Of a stretch of DNA of 33,279 nucleotides, positions 9,101 through 17,947 are shown piece by piece; position 1 is the first letter of the stretch, and each line of letters opens with the position of its first letter. Source of the stretch: a virus; IMG/VR virus record IMGVR_UViG_3300009449_000018, positions 1-33,279 of that record; one strand, written 5' to 3'. The position numbers and the translations under genes are program-made. The notes beneath the pieces were generated by a model. It was not told the DNA's origin, ran no database searches, and saw only the letters and a program-made list of their open reading frames with translations.

Positions 9101-12100
9101 TACAAAATGTCGGTCCCACGAAACTTCCCCTCCGTATGGCTGATTAGCTGTAAAAGGGTTGTTTGGAACTAAAGCTAGAGTGTTTGGAAATGTTTGGGTT
9201 ATGTTTTGCTCAAAATCCGAAACATCTGTGGTTCTAGCCTGCCCCAAGGTCAAGTCCAAACCTATGATATCATTAGAGGATCCTAGGTTAGCGTCGCCAG
9301 TAAACGGACCTTTATTACCCGCGTGATCCACAGATCTAACCCAAAAATATCTTTTATCATTAGGCTCTCCTTGATGCGTTACTTGCACGCTTGGAGATAT
9401 TGCTGAAATATTTAAAACGTTTGTTGCGTTGGTTATTCCCGAAGCTGGGTCATTAATCTCTGAGGGTATTGGACCGATACTGGTTAGGTCTCCAGTTATT
9501 CTTCTGTATCCGGATAAATTTCTTGTTTCGTCGAGAGTCGTATCCTCAGTTCCGAAATAAAGGTAGTTATCTTCCGACTCCCAAACTTCGTAATGACTTA
9601 TATCGTTTGGAGAAGTGTTTATTATGTTATTTGCAGAATTAAATTCTGCATCAGGCATTTTCCAATTCAAGAAATAATTCCTAAAAGCCGTATCTCCCTT
9701 AAAATCTTTAACAGGGCCAGGGATCGCATCTTCTGTTGTTGAGAAAACTGGCCCCATGTATCCATTTTCGTTCTGGTTATTGTACCCATGAGGATAAACC
9801 AAAACCCGCTCAAGACTTCCTTGATTATCTGTTACGTTAAATAAGTCGCCACTACCAAAAGAGTCAAAAGGAAGAAGCTTGTAATAATAACCGGTTATTT
9901 GATGTCCCAAACCCGGAATATTTGGTATCGGAGGCGAATCTGTAATTGATGTTATATTTTCCCCAAAAGTGGAGTCCCCAGGCCCCAATATTTCTGAAAC
10001 AAAAGACCCTGCCCCAGAACCAGGAAAACCATTCGAATCTAGTATTGAAAAAACCGGATCACTAGATCTGTAGAGTTGAATCTTTGTTGTTTGTTCTCTT
10101 GAGCCATAAGCATAATTAAAATTAAAATGAACTTGGGTGACATTGCTCAAGGAGTCGACTTGAAAGCCTTGAGGTAATATACTAGGCTCTGGGTTATTAC
10201 CAACGATCTTTCTTGAATTTAAAATTTGACCCAAAGGGCTTAAAATCGCCAACTCAAGGCCGACGCTTCTTTTTCCGCTTTCTGGAATCCCTTCGTGTTT
10301 AAAAATTCTATCGTCAAAGCCCGTGTTTAACTCCCAATAAGGAATCCACTGAGAGGCTTGGTATGAAGAGTTTATTTGTGAAGCGCTGTCAACTACAGCT
10401 TCAAGAGGCGCTCCTGTCGGATTGTTAGCTAAACATTTATATATAGCTCCGTTAGAGAATACCTTATCTCCAACTTGGTGACTCGTAGAGAAGTCGCTCG
10501 ATTGGTTATCGGTATTAGCCCAATAACTATTATTACTTAAGTTTGGAACCCTTGATCCTGCAGGGGTGTTTGGGCCGCTCGAATCGACCCCGCTCCATAT
10601 ATCATTAGCATATACAACAAAATCTGCGCTAGAAAAATCATCAAGCTGAGACCAATTACGAATCGGAAAATCATAATTTTCAGCGAGTAAATAATATTTA
10701 TTAGATGTCTCTGGGTTTTGAACTTGCCAATGGGTATACCCTGTCGAGGGAAGTATCTCTGAAGATTGTGGTACTGCAGCTATAGCTTTATAAATGTCTG
10801 CAGAAACGTTTGAAAAAGCTGAAGCGGTTTTCCAATGATTTATTCCTGTGCCTGGAGATATGTAATCAGAGCTTTCCTGCTGAATAATACATGTGTATAA
10901 AGACCCCTCGTATAAAACGCTATCGCCAACATCGAAAAACTTTCCCCCCTTATAGATTTCCGTATTACCGTTTGGAGATATAATTAAATCGCCAATAGAA
11001 TAGCTTTCAAGCTCATTATATAGTCCGATAACATCGCTTGCATCAGGCCCAATAATTTCGTTATTAACTGTTCCAAACACAGAGTAAACTCCGCTAGCAT
11101 AAGAGAAACTATCAGAGTGATGAAGGCCGGTTCTGAATAAATAATTTATGCCAGGACTCCAAGGCGAGACAAGAGGGGTCATCAACTTATCGGAGCTTAA
11201 AGCCGTTTCGCTTGTAGCTCTGTATAATGAGTTTTCAAATATTACATGGTCACCATTATTATACTGACCAGAATAAGAAAAATCTTGATGCGCAGGAAAA
11301 CCTCCTACTTTATAAATTGAATTATTTATTTCTCTTGTATATTCATAAGTTTCAAAAACTTTTGTGCCAGGAAGATCTTCGGATATACTTTCAACTCCAT
11401 TTTCAGTAACAGAAGTTCTAGAATTTAAACCTTCAGTTATTCCAGTTAGAAATAAATTTGTATCACTATCATATAAAGATCCACTTATTCCAAGAATAGA
11501 AGGTTTATCAGTAGACCCAACTAAAAATTTATATTGATTTAAATCTACTAAATTATTATCCTGATCAGTTACATTCCAACGAAAAATTAAATCATCATCT
11601 CTTTCTATAAAATTTAAATTATCTATTTTTACATCAGACTTAAAAGGATTCAGCGCACCTCCTGGATGTAAACCTGTTTCAGTTAGATTGGTTCTTACTC
11701 CTGTACCATAACCATCAATAGGCACAAAAGAATAATAATAATTATACCCCCATGTTTGATTAAATTCTTTATTATTTTCTGTTATATTTTCTTGAGTAAA
11801 AGAATGATCTATTACTGGCCCTATATTTGTCCAGTAGCTAGTGTCGCTTGTATTTACATCTGGAAAGCTGGAATATATGTAATTTTGTATACATTCAAAT
11901 ACAATTGAATTGTGAACGACTTTATCTCCGACTCTATAATTATTGTGCTTTTCCCAAATAGGGGCCCTGCTCAGGCTTTCGTAATGATCTATGCTTTGTT
12001 GAAGGTTATAAGGATCGTATATTTCTTCGTCGCCAGGAATAGCGAGAGATGAGATTTGAGCTGCATAAAAATCGGTATCTTGAGAGGACCAACTAAAAGA

Positions 12101-12901
12101 CATTTTTGCCCCCCTTAAATTATAGCTTAATGAGTCAACTGTAGGTAAATAATTTATTCCAGTTAACACTCCAGTTGCTTGGCGACCAAACGCGTCGTTA
12201 GAGACAACCTCTAGCGCAAGAGTTCTGTCTAGATTTAATTCTGTTATTGTGTCATTTGACACTATAAAAGAAAAACCCGTATAAGCGTCCATCATATCAG
12301 ATACCGATGCGGTATTGAGAGTTGACTGAAGAGCTACCGAGCTATTCAATTGTGTATCAGAGATTACATCGCCATTTTCTGTGTTTCTTATTTGCAGAGA
12401 AAAGTCTCTTAAAAGCTTATCGCTGAGCAGTTCGTTGCCCAACGACCTTCCTTCCTTCGCGTGGCCTGGAGGGGGAGATAGTCTCCATTCTATTTCGACA
12501 TTTCTATTAATATACTCAGAATTAACTGCTAATAAATTACCGCTCTCAGAAGGTTCTATTTCGATAGTGCTTCCTATGTTTGAATCTTCTGGAAGATTTG
12601 AAACTTTGATTTCAGAAAAGGTAAAAGTATCATCAAATAACGGTGGGCTAATCGATATTTTTTCCTCAATAAATTCAGAACGAATGCCTACGTCGCTTAC
12701 TGCAAATATTCTGATTGAAAATGTACCGTAATTACCATTCAGCGATATGGTCTTCTGCGCGGTTTCTCCTTCAAAATCTACAAGCTTACTCCCTTTCCCT
12801 AGGTTGTATTGAAATGAGTAATTGTCGGACGAGCCAATGACCTCGTAATTAGCCTTGAGATCGTTTACATCAAACTGAATTCCTATTGCGGTAGATAGCA
12901 T
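6152..12901 (-). CDS. Giant tail-tip / receptor-binding protein with FnIII-like, carbohydrate-binding-like and beta-roll modules
   Basis: This 2249-aa protein starts 3 nt after the I-J fusion and probably holds what is the C-terminal part of gpJ in other phages. In order it has: FnIII-like beta domains at the N-terminus; modules resembling CBM5/12 (pattern W/Y-x-GD-x-V-x5-Y/F-x-C/A) near residues 312-362, 542-580, 649-692, 800-854 and 1749-1825; a clearer FnIII pair at about 1062-1203; the helical AAITNAKIHNLTADKI segment typical of central tip proteins (about 1500-1520); a short collagen-like GAPGPTGKTP; a beta-roll of IGGG-type repeats (about 1964-2067); and a Trp/Tyr-rich end (2141-2237). 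It most likely extends from the tip and contacts the host surface. The followed S74 protein may help it fold. Confidence 0.75.
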   Translation of the reverse strand: MLSTAIGIQFDVNDLKANYEVIGSSDNYSFQYNLGKGSKLVDFEGETAQKTISLNGNYGTFSIRIFAVSDVGIRSEFIEEKISISPPLFDDTFTFSEIKVSNLPEDSNIGSTIEIEPSESGNLLAVNSEYINRNVEIEWRLSPPPGHAKEGRSLGNELLSDKLLRDFSLQIRNTENGDVISDTQLNSSVALQSTLNTASVSDMMDAYTGFSFIVSNDTITELNLDRTLALEVVSNDAFGRQATGVLTGINYLPTVDSLSYNLRGAKMSFSWSSQDTDFYAAQISSLAIPGDEEIYDPYNLQQSIDHYESLSRAPIWEKHNNYRVGDKVVHNSIVFECIQNYIYSSFPDVNTSDTSYWTNIGPVIDHSFTQENITENNKEFNQTWGYNYYYSFVPIDGYGTGVRTNLTETGLHPGGALNPFKSDVKIDNLNFIERDDDLIFRWNVTDQDNNLVDLNQYKFLVGSTDKPSILGISGSLYDSDTNLFLTGITEGLNSRTSVTENGVESISEDLPGTKVFETYEYTREINNSIYKVGGFPAHQDFSYSGQYNNGDHVIFENSLYRATSETALSSDKLMTPLVSPWSPGINYLFRTGLHHSDSFSYASGVYSVFGTVNNEIIGPDASDVIGLYNELESYSIGDLIISPNGNTEIYKGGKFFDVGDSVLYEGSLYTCIIQQESSDYISPGTGINHWKTASAFSNVSADIYKAIAAVPQSSEILPSTGYTHWQVQNPETSNKYYLLAENYDFPIRNWSQLDDFSSADFVVYANDIWSGVDSSGPNTPAGSRVPNLSNNSYWANTDNQSSDFSTSHQVGDKVFSNGAIYKCLANNPTGAPLEAVVDSASQINSSYQASQWIPYWELNTGFDDRIFKHEGIPESGKRSVGLELAILSPLGQILNSRKIVGNNPEPSILPQGFQVDSLSNVTQVHFNFNYAYGSREQTTKIQLYRSSDPVFSILDSNGFPGSGAGSFVSEILGPGDSTFGENITSITDSPPIPNIPGLGHQITGYYYKLLPFDSFGSGDLFNVTDNQGSLERVLVYPHGYNNQNENGYMGPVFSTTEDAIPGPVKDFKGDTAFRNYFLNWKMPDAEFNSANNIINTSPNDISHYEVWESEDNYLYFGTEDTTLDETRNLSGYRRITGDLTSIGPIPSEINDPASGITNATNVLNISAISPSVQVTHQGEPNDKRYFWVRSVDHAGNKGPFTGDANLGSSNDIIGLDLTLGQARTTDVSDFEQNITQTFPNTLALVPNNPFTANQPYGGEVSWDRHFVYNDGVGYVIGGSDTHDLKTSQGLSTAKYIYWKSGDMSALTAEQYSMLGLAAPGDKVVRLIDAEIDGAQNITSNQFSIKETDYDLGTNNQYNNHYIRFKNGLLDTQERKISNYQRFSNYATITLDRSFSQPPLNGDGIEILEEVAVSSAITNPLRSIQFSGQYRVSDYHPAGEGETSDPSAYAGPDMDSEKPSLLDDNDFIIARNAGGIPTPMWHAFANATIGTAHIEEAAITNAKIHNLTADKIRSSVIQSQDIQVGGDANSGQIRSAGFGLLNNSGTRGYDCVDAPGAGFAISGNGSFIFKTERGKLFFEEDELTIHGNIRQKDGSELTVMSMNAEPSVFNYEETADGIFKPELNQTSNITVRFNNSDITENDVRFKMELPDGTNVFNYTDYSNGYNTHGFEYQPNNTYFNSDTQVATATFKVGNKETNTAGFDKIIHGNDDIIDFQSVIIYASGIGTSTEHSTTVSVLANGAPGPTGKTPVYRGVWDSTKNYIGMEDGIQGSDTAEELRGDLVYYDNPSSPAGGNGHHYIAMKNSGPSSLVVAPGTHAQTDDYWKKFGAEFQSVATNLLLADNAVITHSLTMGSSDDDNPATNGAGGLIQSSDFVGGFDADGSLSASEDYSIAGFKLHKSATPPNDVYFDVGGPGVNYHSTSNPDDYSYIRYGSASKKIEIQGSFVNNSSRESVSFAATTSTDSQATFIGGGYENEIHKTASNLNSLGSSIVGGGLNNITGRFSFVGNGYNNNVGDNFSAIVAGYDNSMPDIDIDNNGANIIGAGSKNKIDGGSQQGVFAGRNNKIIYNPPVRDFGTYINSVWSSQQRRVVIGSDFYILNTNHLGGGSLNPEITASTPVGLSTAWSEGYYVDNVWFCDRLAAPTQMFMGNNAHSNHWVYAEDFLNISGKDYWLLYFPDFGSKPVTFWGFIAPLAAHALGGWAYFDPIRSPTSEGFWLWFSGVSSWVFIYNTSADAGFYYISTTQTTGYIP
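6700..7012 (-). repeat. Beta-roll protein repeats (IGGGxxNxIxG type) in the giant tip protein
   Basis: About six imperfect repeats of the form hydrophobic-x-GGG-x-x-N-x-I follow one another: FIGGGYENEI, IVGGGLNNIT, FVGNGYNNNV, IVAGYDNSM, IIGAGSKNKI, VFAGRNNKI. They resemble the left-handed beta-roll repeats of YadA-like adhesin heads. Shorter copies recur in the next gene (about 5900-6040), just before its S74 domain, so both proteins may share one trimeric stalk design. Confidence 0.6.
10340..11970 (-). repeat. Tandem carbohydrate-binding-like (CBM5/12-type) modules
   Basis: Four modules within the giant tip protein share the pattern aromatic-x4-5-Y/F-x-x-GD-x-V-x4-6-Y/F-x-C/A-x-n-W. The segments are YRVGDKVVHNSIVFEC, YNNGDHVIFENSLYRA, FDVGDSVLYEGSLYTC and HQVGDKVFSNGAIYKC. 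Each is about 40-55 residues and ends in a Trp. A fifth lies near 7425-7655. This pattern is typical of the small three-stranded modules found in chitinases and in many phage adhesins. Sugar binding is expected but not shown. Confidence 0.6.
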
Positions 12902-12904
12902 TTC

Positions 12905-15900
12905 TTATATCGTTAAATCGGTTAATATCAAAGTGTCAGGAGCTTCTGGAATTCTCATGTCCGCTTGAGGGGGTATAGGCATAACTGGTTGCCTGACGAC
13001 AGTTTGCTTGTCGACTGCGTCAAATTTAGATTGATTATATTCAAGACCAACAACTTCATACTTGTTATGAGATTTTTCTTTTACACTCATTGTTCTAAAA
13101 AGTTGCCCCTGCAAGGATCTTTCAACCTCGGAAACAGGGGGAGGGATGAAATTGATTTTCCCAAAGGATGTTATGCTTGCAGAGCTCAGCCTAGAAACAA
13201 TAGCGGAAGAATTTTCTAATTCAAATTGATAATCATTTATTTTTATTAACCGCCAAGGATTAACGGACGTCGTCCACCTTTTATCTACATTATCGTACAC
13301 ATAAACAACATTTACATAATCATCAAAATCCCCAGAAGAATCTATTACATCTTCAACAAATACTTCTTGCCCATCCTGTATGACCTCTGTGTGAGTTTCG
13401 CTAAGGTTTATTCTTATGGATTCCTTTGCTTGCAGCGAAGAAGCTGCGCTTAAATAATCAAAAGAATTTATATCTACTTCCTTGTAATAGCCCGACCCGG
13501 TCAAAGTTTCTCTTCTTTGGTTAAGCGTTAAGCCCCCCAGATCCGAAGGAGAAGAATTTGTTAGGTTGGATCTTGGAGTGCCTACTATTTGATTTATAAT
13601 ATTCGGATGCCTAATAAAATAACCCGAGACTCCAAAAGACTTTTGAACAATAATGTATTCAACATTGTTTAAAGTATAGCTATCTCCCACCGACCTTGAA
13701 GCGTCAGAGTCGTAAACAAAAAACTCGCACACGCTATTTCTATCATCGTAATAAGGTATAACCCACCCACTTGCGGTACTGGATTCAGAATATAATGAAT
13801 AAAAAAACCAAAAGGTATCTTTAAGCGAATCGTTGGTCCATACCCAACCGTTAGAAGAGCTTCCCTTTGATGACGAGGTGTAAAACCAAAAACCATCGTT
13901 TCCTGAAGACTTTCTTAACTGTCCAAGATATATCCAACCGAACTGCGTGACATACGCCCAATCATTGCCAAAAACGCGAACCCAACCAAGCCAGTCTGAG
14001 ATCTTCCACCCTGGAAACTTCTTCGTGTCTTCGTTAGACTTTAACTCTAACTTATCTACGACCGCCTGTTCGAGCTCTTTGTCTGTTTTCGCAGCCATCA
14101 CGCCCTTTGCGCTCCAAGATGAGCCGATCATTATTTTAGTCAAAGCCTCTTTTGTTTTTTCTTGATCCTCCGGGCATATATAATGCAAGCCTCCATCGTT
14201 TCCAAGAGAATCTAAACCTTGGCTTGAAACATTTACCTCATCCCCTCCTGCAGAATAGCTTATTTTGAAAGTGTGTTTTGTTGAATCTTTTACATAATAA
14301 GCGGTGCTACCTCTTCTACTCATGCTAATCCCAGAAGGAAGAGATCCCTCTGTTGTAAATCTAACTCTATCTCCGTCGGCAAAGCCGTGATTAAATATTG
14401 AAAACGTATTGTCTGACAAAGACAGCTCAAAAGGAATTTTTAAAGAAAAGCCTCTCGCTATTACATTTTGTCCCTGGGGCCCTTTTTTTGTTACCTCCGA
14501 GTTGTAACCAATAGAGCATTCAAATTTAATTACCTGAGGAACTAAAACAGACTCTATTTCGGCATCCTGATCAAGAGAGGAGCGCTCAAAAGGAGCTCTT
14601 AAGTTTATTTTCTCTTCCGTAGAATTAGCTAGACCAGTACATACTGTCAATTCGACCATAGATACGAACGGCTCATCAACCATATGCTTATCTAACAAAA
14701 TATATGGGCTATATACATCAAAAGATTTTTTCAAAACTCTATCCTGACCAGACTGCTCAAATTCATATTGTTTTGTATAAAAATTTACATCCAAAACCCT
14801 TCCGCTCTTTGACTTACCCACCCTCATTTCATCAGAAACTTCGAAAATTGATCCGGGATATAAATATGAAGCCTCGACAGAAGTCTCAAAAGAAACAGTT
14901 TCTGTTTCTAGTTGGGTGGTAAACAGAACCCACTTGGCGAGTCTTCTTGCTTGACTGGAGGATGTTACCCCAAAACCAAGAGTCTCCTTTTCTTTGAACC
15001 CAAAAGTTCTAACTGCATTTTTATCTTCTTCTTGAGCGGTTGCAGGCTTAAAGCTATCATCTTTATTGTTATATCTAACGATAGAGCTTGTTATTTTTTG
15101 ATCCTTACTTACCCCAGAGTACGAAAAACCATCTTGACTTACGTTTGAATTATTAAATAATTGAATAGGATTCTTATATGAATCTTGAATCGCCATTATT
15201 TTTCCATTATAAAAAGTAATAATCCCCCTAAATACAGACGCCATATTGTTAATAAGCTGAAGAGCTTCCATTTCATCAGTTATATACAAGTTAGAAGTAA
15301 ATCTTGGCTCGACTATAGCATGATTGATTTGAACCGCGCAACCACCAATCGTCTTGATAGAAGCTCCCTCTTGAAACGATGCACTCAAACCGCTTAAATC
15401 TGGACCCGAGACAATGACAGTGCCTCCCCCACTTTTATTTGGATTGCTTGATATAATGTCTCTCTGTTCTATTTTGATTTCGCCAGATAACTGAGTAGCT
15501 CTTGATCGCAATTGCTGTATGGCTTCGCTTTTATTTGTTCCCGTCAAAGCCGAGATATCCTGGTTTCTTGATGGAATAAAAAAAGCTATCTTTTTCCCTT
15601 TGAATTGGTTTCCCGTTCCAAAATCTTTGATAAAATTATCGGAGCTATATGATGCTTGGTCTATAGTTATGCTAAAAGAGTCTAGTTTGCTATTCGGCTC
15701 AACCACCGAGTTAAAATTTATAGGAGAACCAGAAGAGGTTTCTATTTCGTAATCGGTTCTAACCAATTCGTCGCAGTATTTTGATATTCTATACAGCTGC
15801 CATCGATCGATATATTCTTCATATAGACCGTACTTCCCAACCCCATATCTAGCATTAGATAATAAATCATAAAAAACCCAAGCAGGATTATCCGTCCAAT

Positions 15901-17569
15901 ACTTGTCTTCATCGCTTACAGAATGTATGGACGAAAGAGAATCCGGCTGCCCCTTAAACAATCCATCCCAAGGCCCGTCATAATGCTTTGAGATTGGATC
16001 ATAATTCGAAGGAATTAAAACTTTCTTTAACCTCGCATGATAAGATCTATCGGGTAAATTTGAAAAATTCTTACTGTCGAATTTGAGTTTGACGATAGCG
16101 CTATAAGGATAAAGCAGAGGCTCTTCTACGTATTCAGCAACGGAAGATAACTTTAAACTTCTGTCTCTGCCTATTCCCCCTAACGCTCCTTTTACCGAGG
16201 GATCATATTCATTGCTTAACTTTATTAATTTAAAAGTTATACCTTTAGAGCTTATTTTTGGGCGATCAAATTCAATAATAACATCAAAAGCATACATCGA
16301 AGTGCAGAGGCCTGTAACAATAAACCTATTGCTTTCGTCGGTGGTTACGGCTCCGTTCAATGAATCATCAAACTTAACGATACAACCAGAACTTGGAGAT
16401 AAGACATTGTGTTCGACATAGTCCTTTTCCATTAATATTGCAAATTGAACATTGTTTTCCTGATTACTACCGTCATCGTTCTGTATCGACAAAGTTGTGT
16501 TCATTTCAATTCGAATTTTGTTAACGTTTTTGTTTGCCACAAAATGAGCTGCTATTTTGGCTCCGTTTTTCTTTGCGCTTTCTACATCAGGCCTATGCTC
16601 GGCTCCCCCCTCGTTTTTTGTGTAGGGTCCGGCTCCATATAACAACACGGAATGATCAACAACAAAACAATTAAAATCTGAAATAATCAAAGTGTCTTTT
16701 TCTTCTCCTGTTTTGATCACAGGAGCCTCGCCATTTTCATTGAGTATATAATTCGCAGTTCCAGTCTCGGCTTCGCTTATTGGGGTATTCACAACAGGCA
16801 CATTGTTTAAAAAAATACCCTCCCGAAGGTCGTAACCCAAGACCTTCTGCACTAGTCTCTCAATAATGCCAGAACGACTAAGGTTTATTAAGTTCCCATT
16901 TTGATCACAAAGTCCAGCTATCGGACCTTCACTCAATAAATCCAAAAACTCTATCTCGGTATAAGACTCTAAAACATGAGGCTTTCCTGGGACGTTTTTT
17001 CTTTTTGAGAGTTTGTGTTGAGATATATTTGTTGAACCTATTTTTAATCTTCCATAACCTAAAGGTACTGCAACGCCTTGACTTTGCCTATTAGCTATTC
17101 CCTTGAGCAAATAAGATTTTGTTGTTGTAGGGGTTTTTCTTTCGGGCGGCTTAAATAACGCTTTCATTATCGCCCCAACAACAAAAGACACAGCAACGGC
17201 TACAACTATTTTACCAACAAGAGTTAATCCGCCCGCAGTTGTTCCACCAACAAACATAATTGACATTATAACTGCCGCATTGCCTTGTGGCGCGGGAACA
17301 ATATGCATTTCTTGCTTCTTGTCCCTTATCTCAACCATAGACTCGGAGATCATATGCTTTTTTAATTCTTTTTTTGATGAAATATCGGTCGGAGATTTAT
17401 TTAAAACAGCATAATCAATACCGCCCGATTGACTTTTGGCAAGATACTCAAGAAACCCCTCCTTGTTAGCGTCTATAGCGGCAAAAACCTCCACAGCTGA
17501 GTCCGCGTTCAAGGTCCACTTTCTACCAAAGCGCTTTCCAAGCTTTCCATATAAATATACTGTTTTCAT
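12905..17569 (-). CDS. Tail tip attachment protein: gpI-like domain fused to gpJ (central tail fibre)
   Basis: This 1554-aa protein combines two lambda genes. Residues 1-145 match tail assembly protein gpI: a ubiquitin-like start (YLYGKLGKRFGR) and a long hydrophobic glycine-rich stretch (about 93-140). From about 148 it is gpJ: a conserved VPLGYGRLKIGS strand, IEFLDLLSEGPIAGL (about 203-217), and the hub domain with INNMASVFRG, FSYSG, SIVRYN, FGFKE and LYPGSIFEVSD (about 770-920). Added modules follow: a GDRVRF...LPSGIS...YYV beta module (about 1057-1127) and a Trp/Tyr-rich block (about 1190-1266). Lambda gpJ has about 1130 residues. Upstream, AAGGTT-TTAA lies just before the ATG, one of the few SD-like sites. 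It forms the tip hub and probably contributes to receptor contact. Confidence 0.85.
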   Translation of the reverse strand: MKTVYLYGKLGKRFGRKWTLNADSAVEVFAAIDANKEGFLEYLAKSQSGGIDYAVLNKSPTDISSKKELKKHMISESMVEIRDKKQEMHIVPAPQGNAAVIMSIMFVGGTTAGGLTLVGKIVVAVAVSFVVGAIMKALFKPPERKTPTTTKSYLLKGIANRQSQGVAVPLGYGRLKIGSTNISQHKLSKRKNVPGKPHVLESYTEIEFLDLLSEGPIAGLCDQNGNLINLSRSGIIERLVQKVLGYDLREGIFLNNVPVVNTPISEAETGTANYILNENGEAPVIKTGEEKDTLIISDFNCFVVDHSVLLYGAGPYTKNEGGAEHRPDVESAKKNGAKIAAHFVANKNVNKIRIEMNTTLSIQNDDGSNQENNVQFAILMEKDYVEHNVLSPSSGCIVKFDDSLNGAVTTDESNRFIVTGLCTSMYAFDVIIEFDRPKISSKGITFKLIKLSNEYDPSVKGALGGIGRDRSLKLSSVAEYVEEPLLYPYSAIVKLKFDSKNFSNLPDRSYHARLKKVLIPSNYDPISKHYDGPWDGLFKGQPDSLSSIHSVSDEDKYWTDNPAWVFYDLLSNARYGVGKYGLYEEYIDRWQLYRISKYCDELVRTDYEIETSSGSPINFNSVVEPNSKLDSFSITIDQASYSSDNFIKDFGTGNQFKGKKIAFFIPSRNQDISALTGTNKSEAIQQLRSRATQLSGEIKIEQRDIISSNPNKSGGGTVIVSGPDLSGLSASFQEGASIKTIGGCAVQINHAIVEPRFTSNLYITDEMEALQLINNMASVFRGIITFYNGKIMAIQDSYKNPIQLFNNSNVSQDGFSYSGVSKDQKITSSIVRYNNKDDSFKPATAQEEDKNAVRTFGFKEKETLGFGVTSSSQARRLAKWVLFTTQLETETVSFETSVEASYLYPGSIFEVSDEMRVGKSKSGRVLDVNFYTKQYEFEQSGQDRVLKKSFDVYSPYILLDKHMVDEPFVSMVELTVCTGLANSTEEKINLRAPFERSSLDQDAEIESVLVPQVIKFECSIGYNSEVTKKGPQGQNVIARGFSLKIPFELSLSDNTFSIFNHGFADGDRVRFTTEGSLPSGISMSRRGSTAYYVKDSTKHTFKISYSAGGDEVNVSSQGLDSLGNDGGLHYICPEDQEKTKEALTKIMIGSSWSAKGVMAAKTDKELEQAVVDKLELKSNEDTKKFPGWKISDWLGWVRVFGNDWAYVTQFGWIYLGQLRKSSGNDGFWFYTSSSKGSSSNGWVWTNDSLKDTFWFFYSLYSESSTASGWVIPYYDDRNSVCEFFVYDSDASRSVGDSYTLNNVEYIIVQKSFGVSGYFIRHPNIINQIVGTPRSNLTNSSPSDLGGLTLNQRRETLTGSGYYKEVDINSFDYLSAASSLQAKESIRINLSETHTEVIQDGQEVFVEDVIDSSGDFDDYVNVVYVYDNVDKRWTTSVNPWRLIKINDYQFELENSSAIVSRLSSASITSFGKINFIPPPVSEVERSLQGQLFRTMSVKEKSHNKYEVVGLEYNQSKFDAVDKQTVVRQPVMPIPPQADMRIPEAPDTLILTDLTI

Positions 17570-17590
17570 TTAACCTTAAACCTTAAATAA

Positions 17591-17947
17591 CTATACACTT
17601 ATATTGCCATATATACCAAATTCATCATCCCTAATGCTATAGATCAAAAATGGGATACATAATTCATCAGAATATAACTTATCTGTAATAGATGGATTTA
17701 CTGAGCAATTCACATGAGAATGATAAACATATAAAACTTTATTTTCTATAAAAATATTTAAATTAATCATAAAATGATGCTCAGGAAAAGGGCTTTCGTT
17801 TTTGCAAGGCAAAACCTTTAGGCCTGAAGTAGACTCAACGATCAATCCGCAACTCTCCTCAGTTAAAGACCGCAAGCAATAAGTCTTAACCTGTTCGAGT
17901 ATAGTTTTATGCAGCTGGATATCTTTCTGTGCCCGGGAAACCTCCAA
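17591..17947 (-). CDS. JAMM/MPN-domain metalloprotease (gpK-like, without NlpC/P60 domain)
   Basis: This 118-aa protein has a complete JAMM zinc motif: Glu in EESCGL (30-35), then H76-S-H78, a 7-residue spacer, S86 and D89, which fits E...HxHx7SxxD. Lambda gpK carries a JAMM domain followed by an NlpC/P60 peptidase domain. Here the protein stops where the second domain would begin and the next gene is the I-J fusion. All zinc ligands are present, so it may be active. The gene starts 41 nt before the end of the gpL-like gene, as L and K overlap in lambda. Likely role: tail-tip assembly, or cleavage of a tail component or host factor. Confidence 0.75.
   Translation of the reverse strand: MEVSRAQKDIQLHKTILEQVKTYCLRSLTEESCGLIVESTSGLKVLPCKNESPFPEHHFMINLNIFIENKVLYVYHSHVNCSVNPSITDKLYSDELCIPFLIYSIRDDEFGIYGNISV

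Noticed and set aside
6644-12731. Several open frames of 60-116 codons on the plus strand across the giant tip gene
   Set aside because: They are shadows of the long minus-strand frame, have no domain character, and would be embedded fully in another gene.
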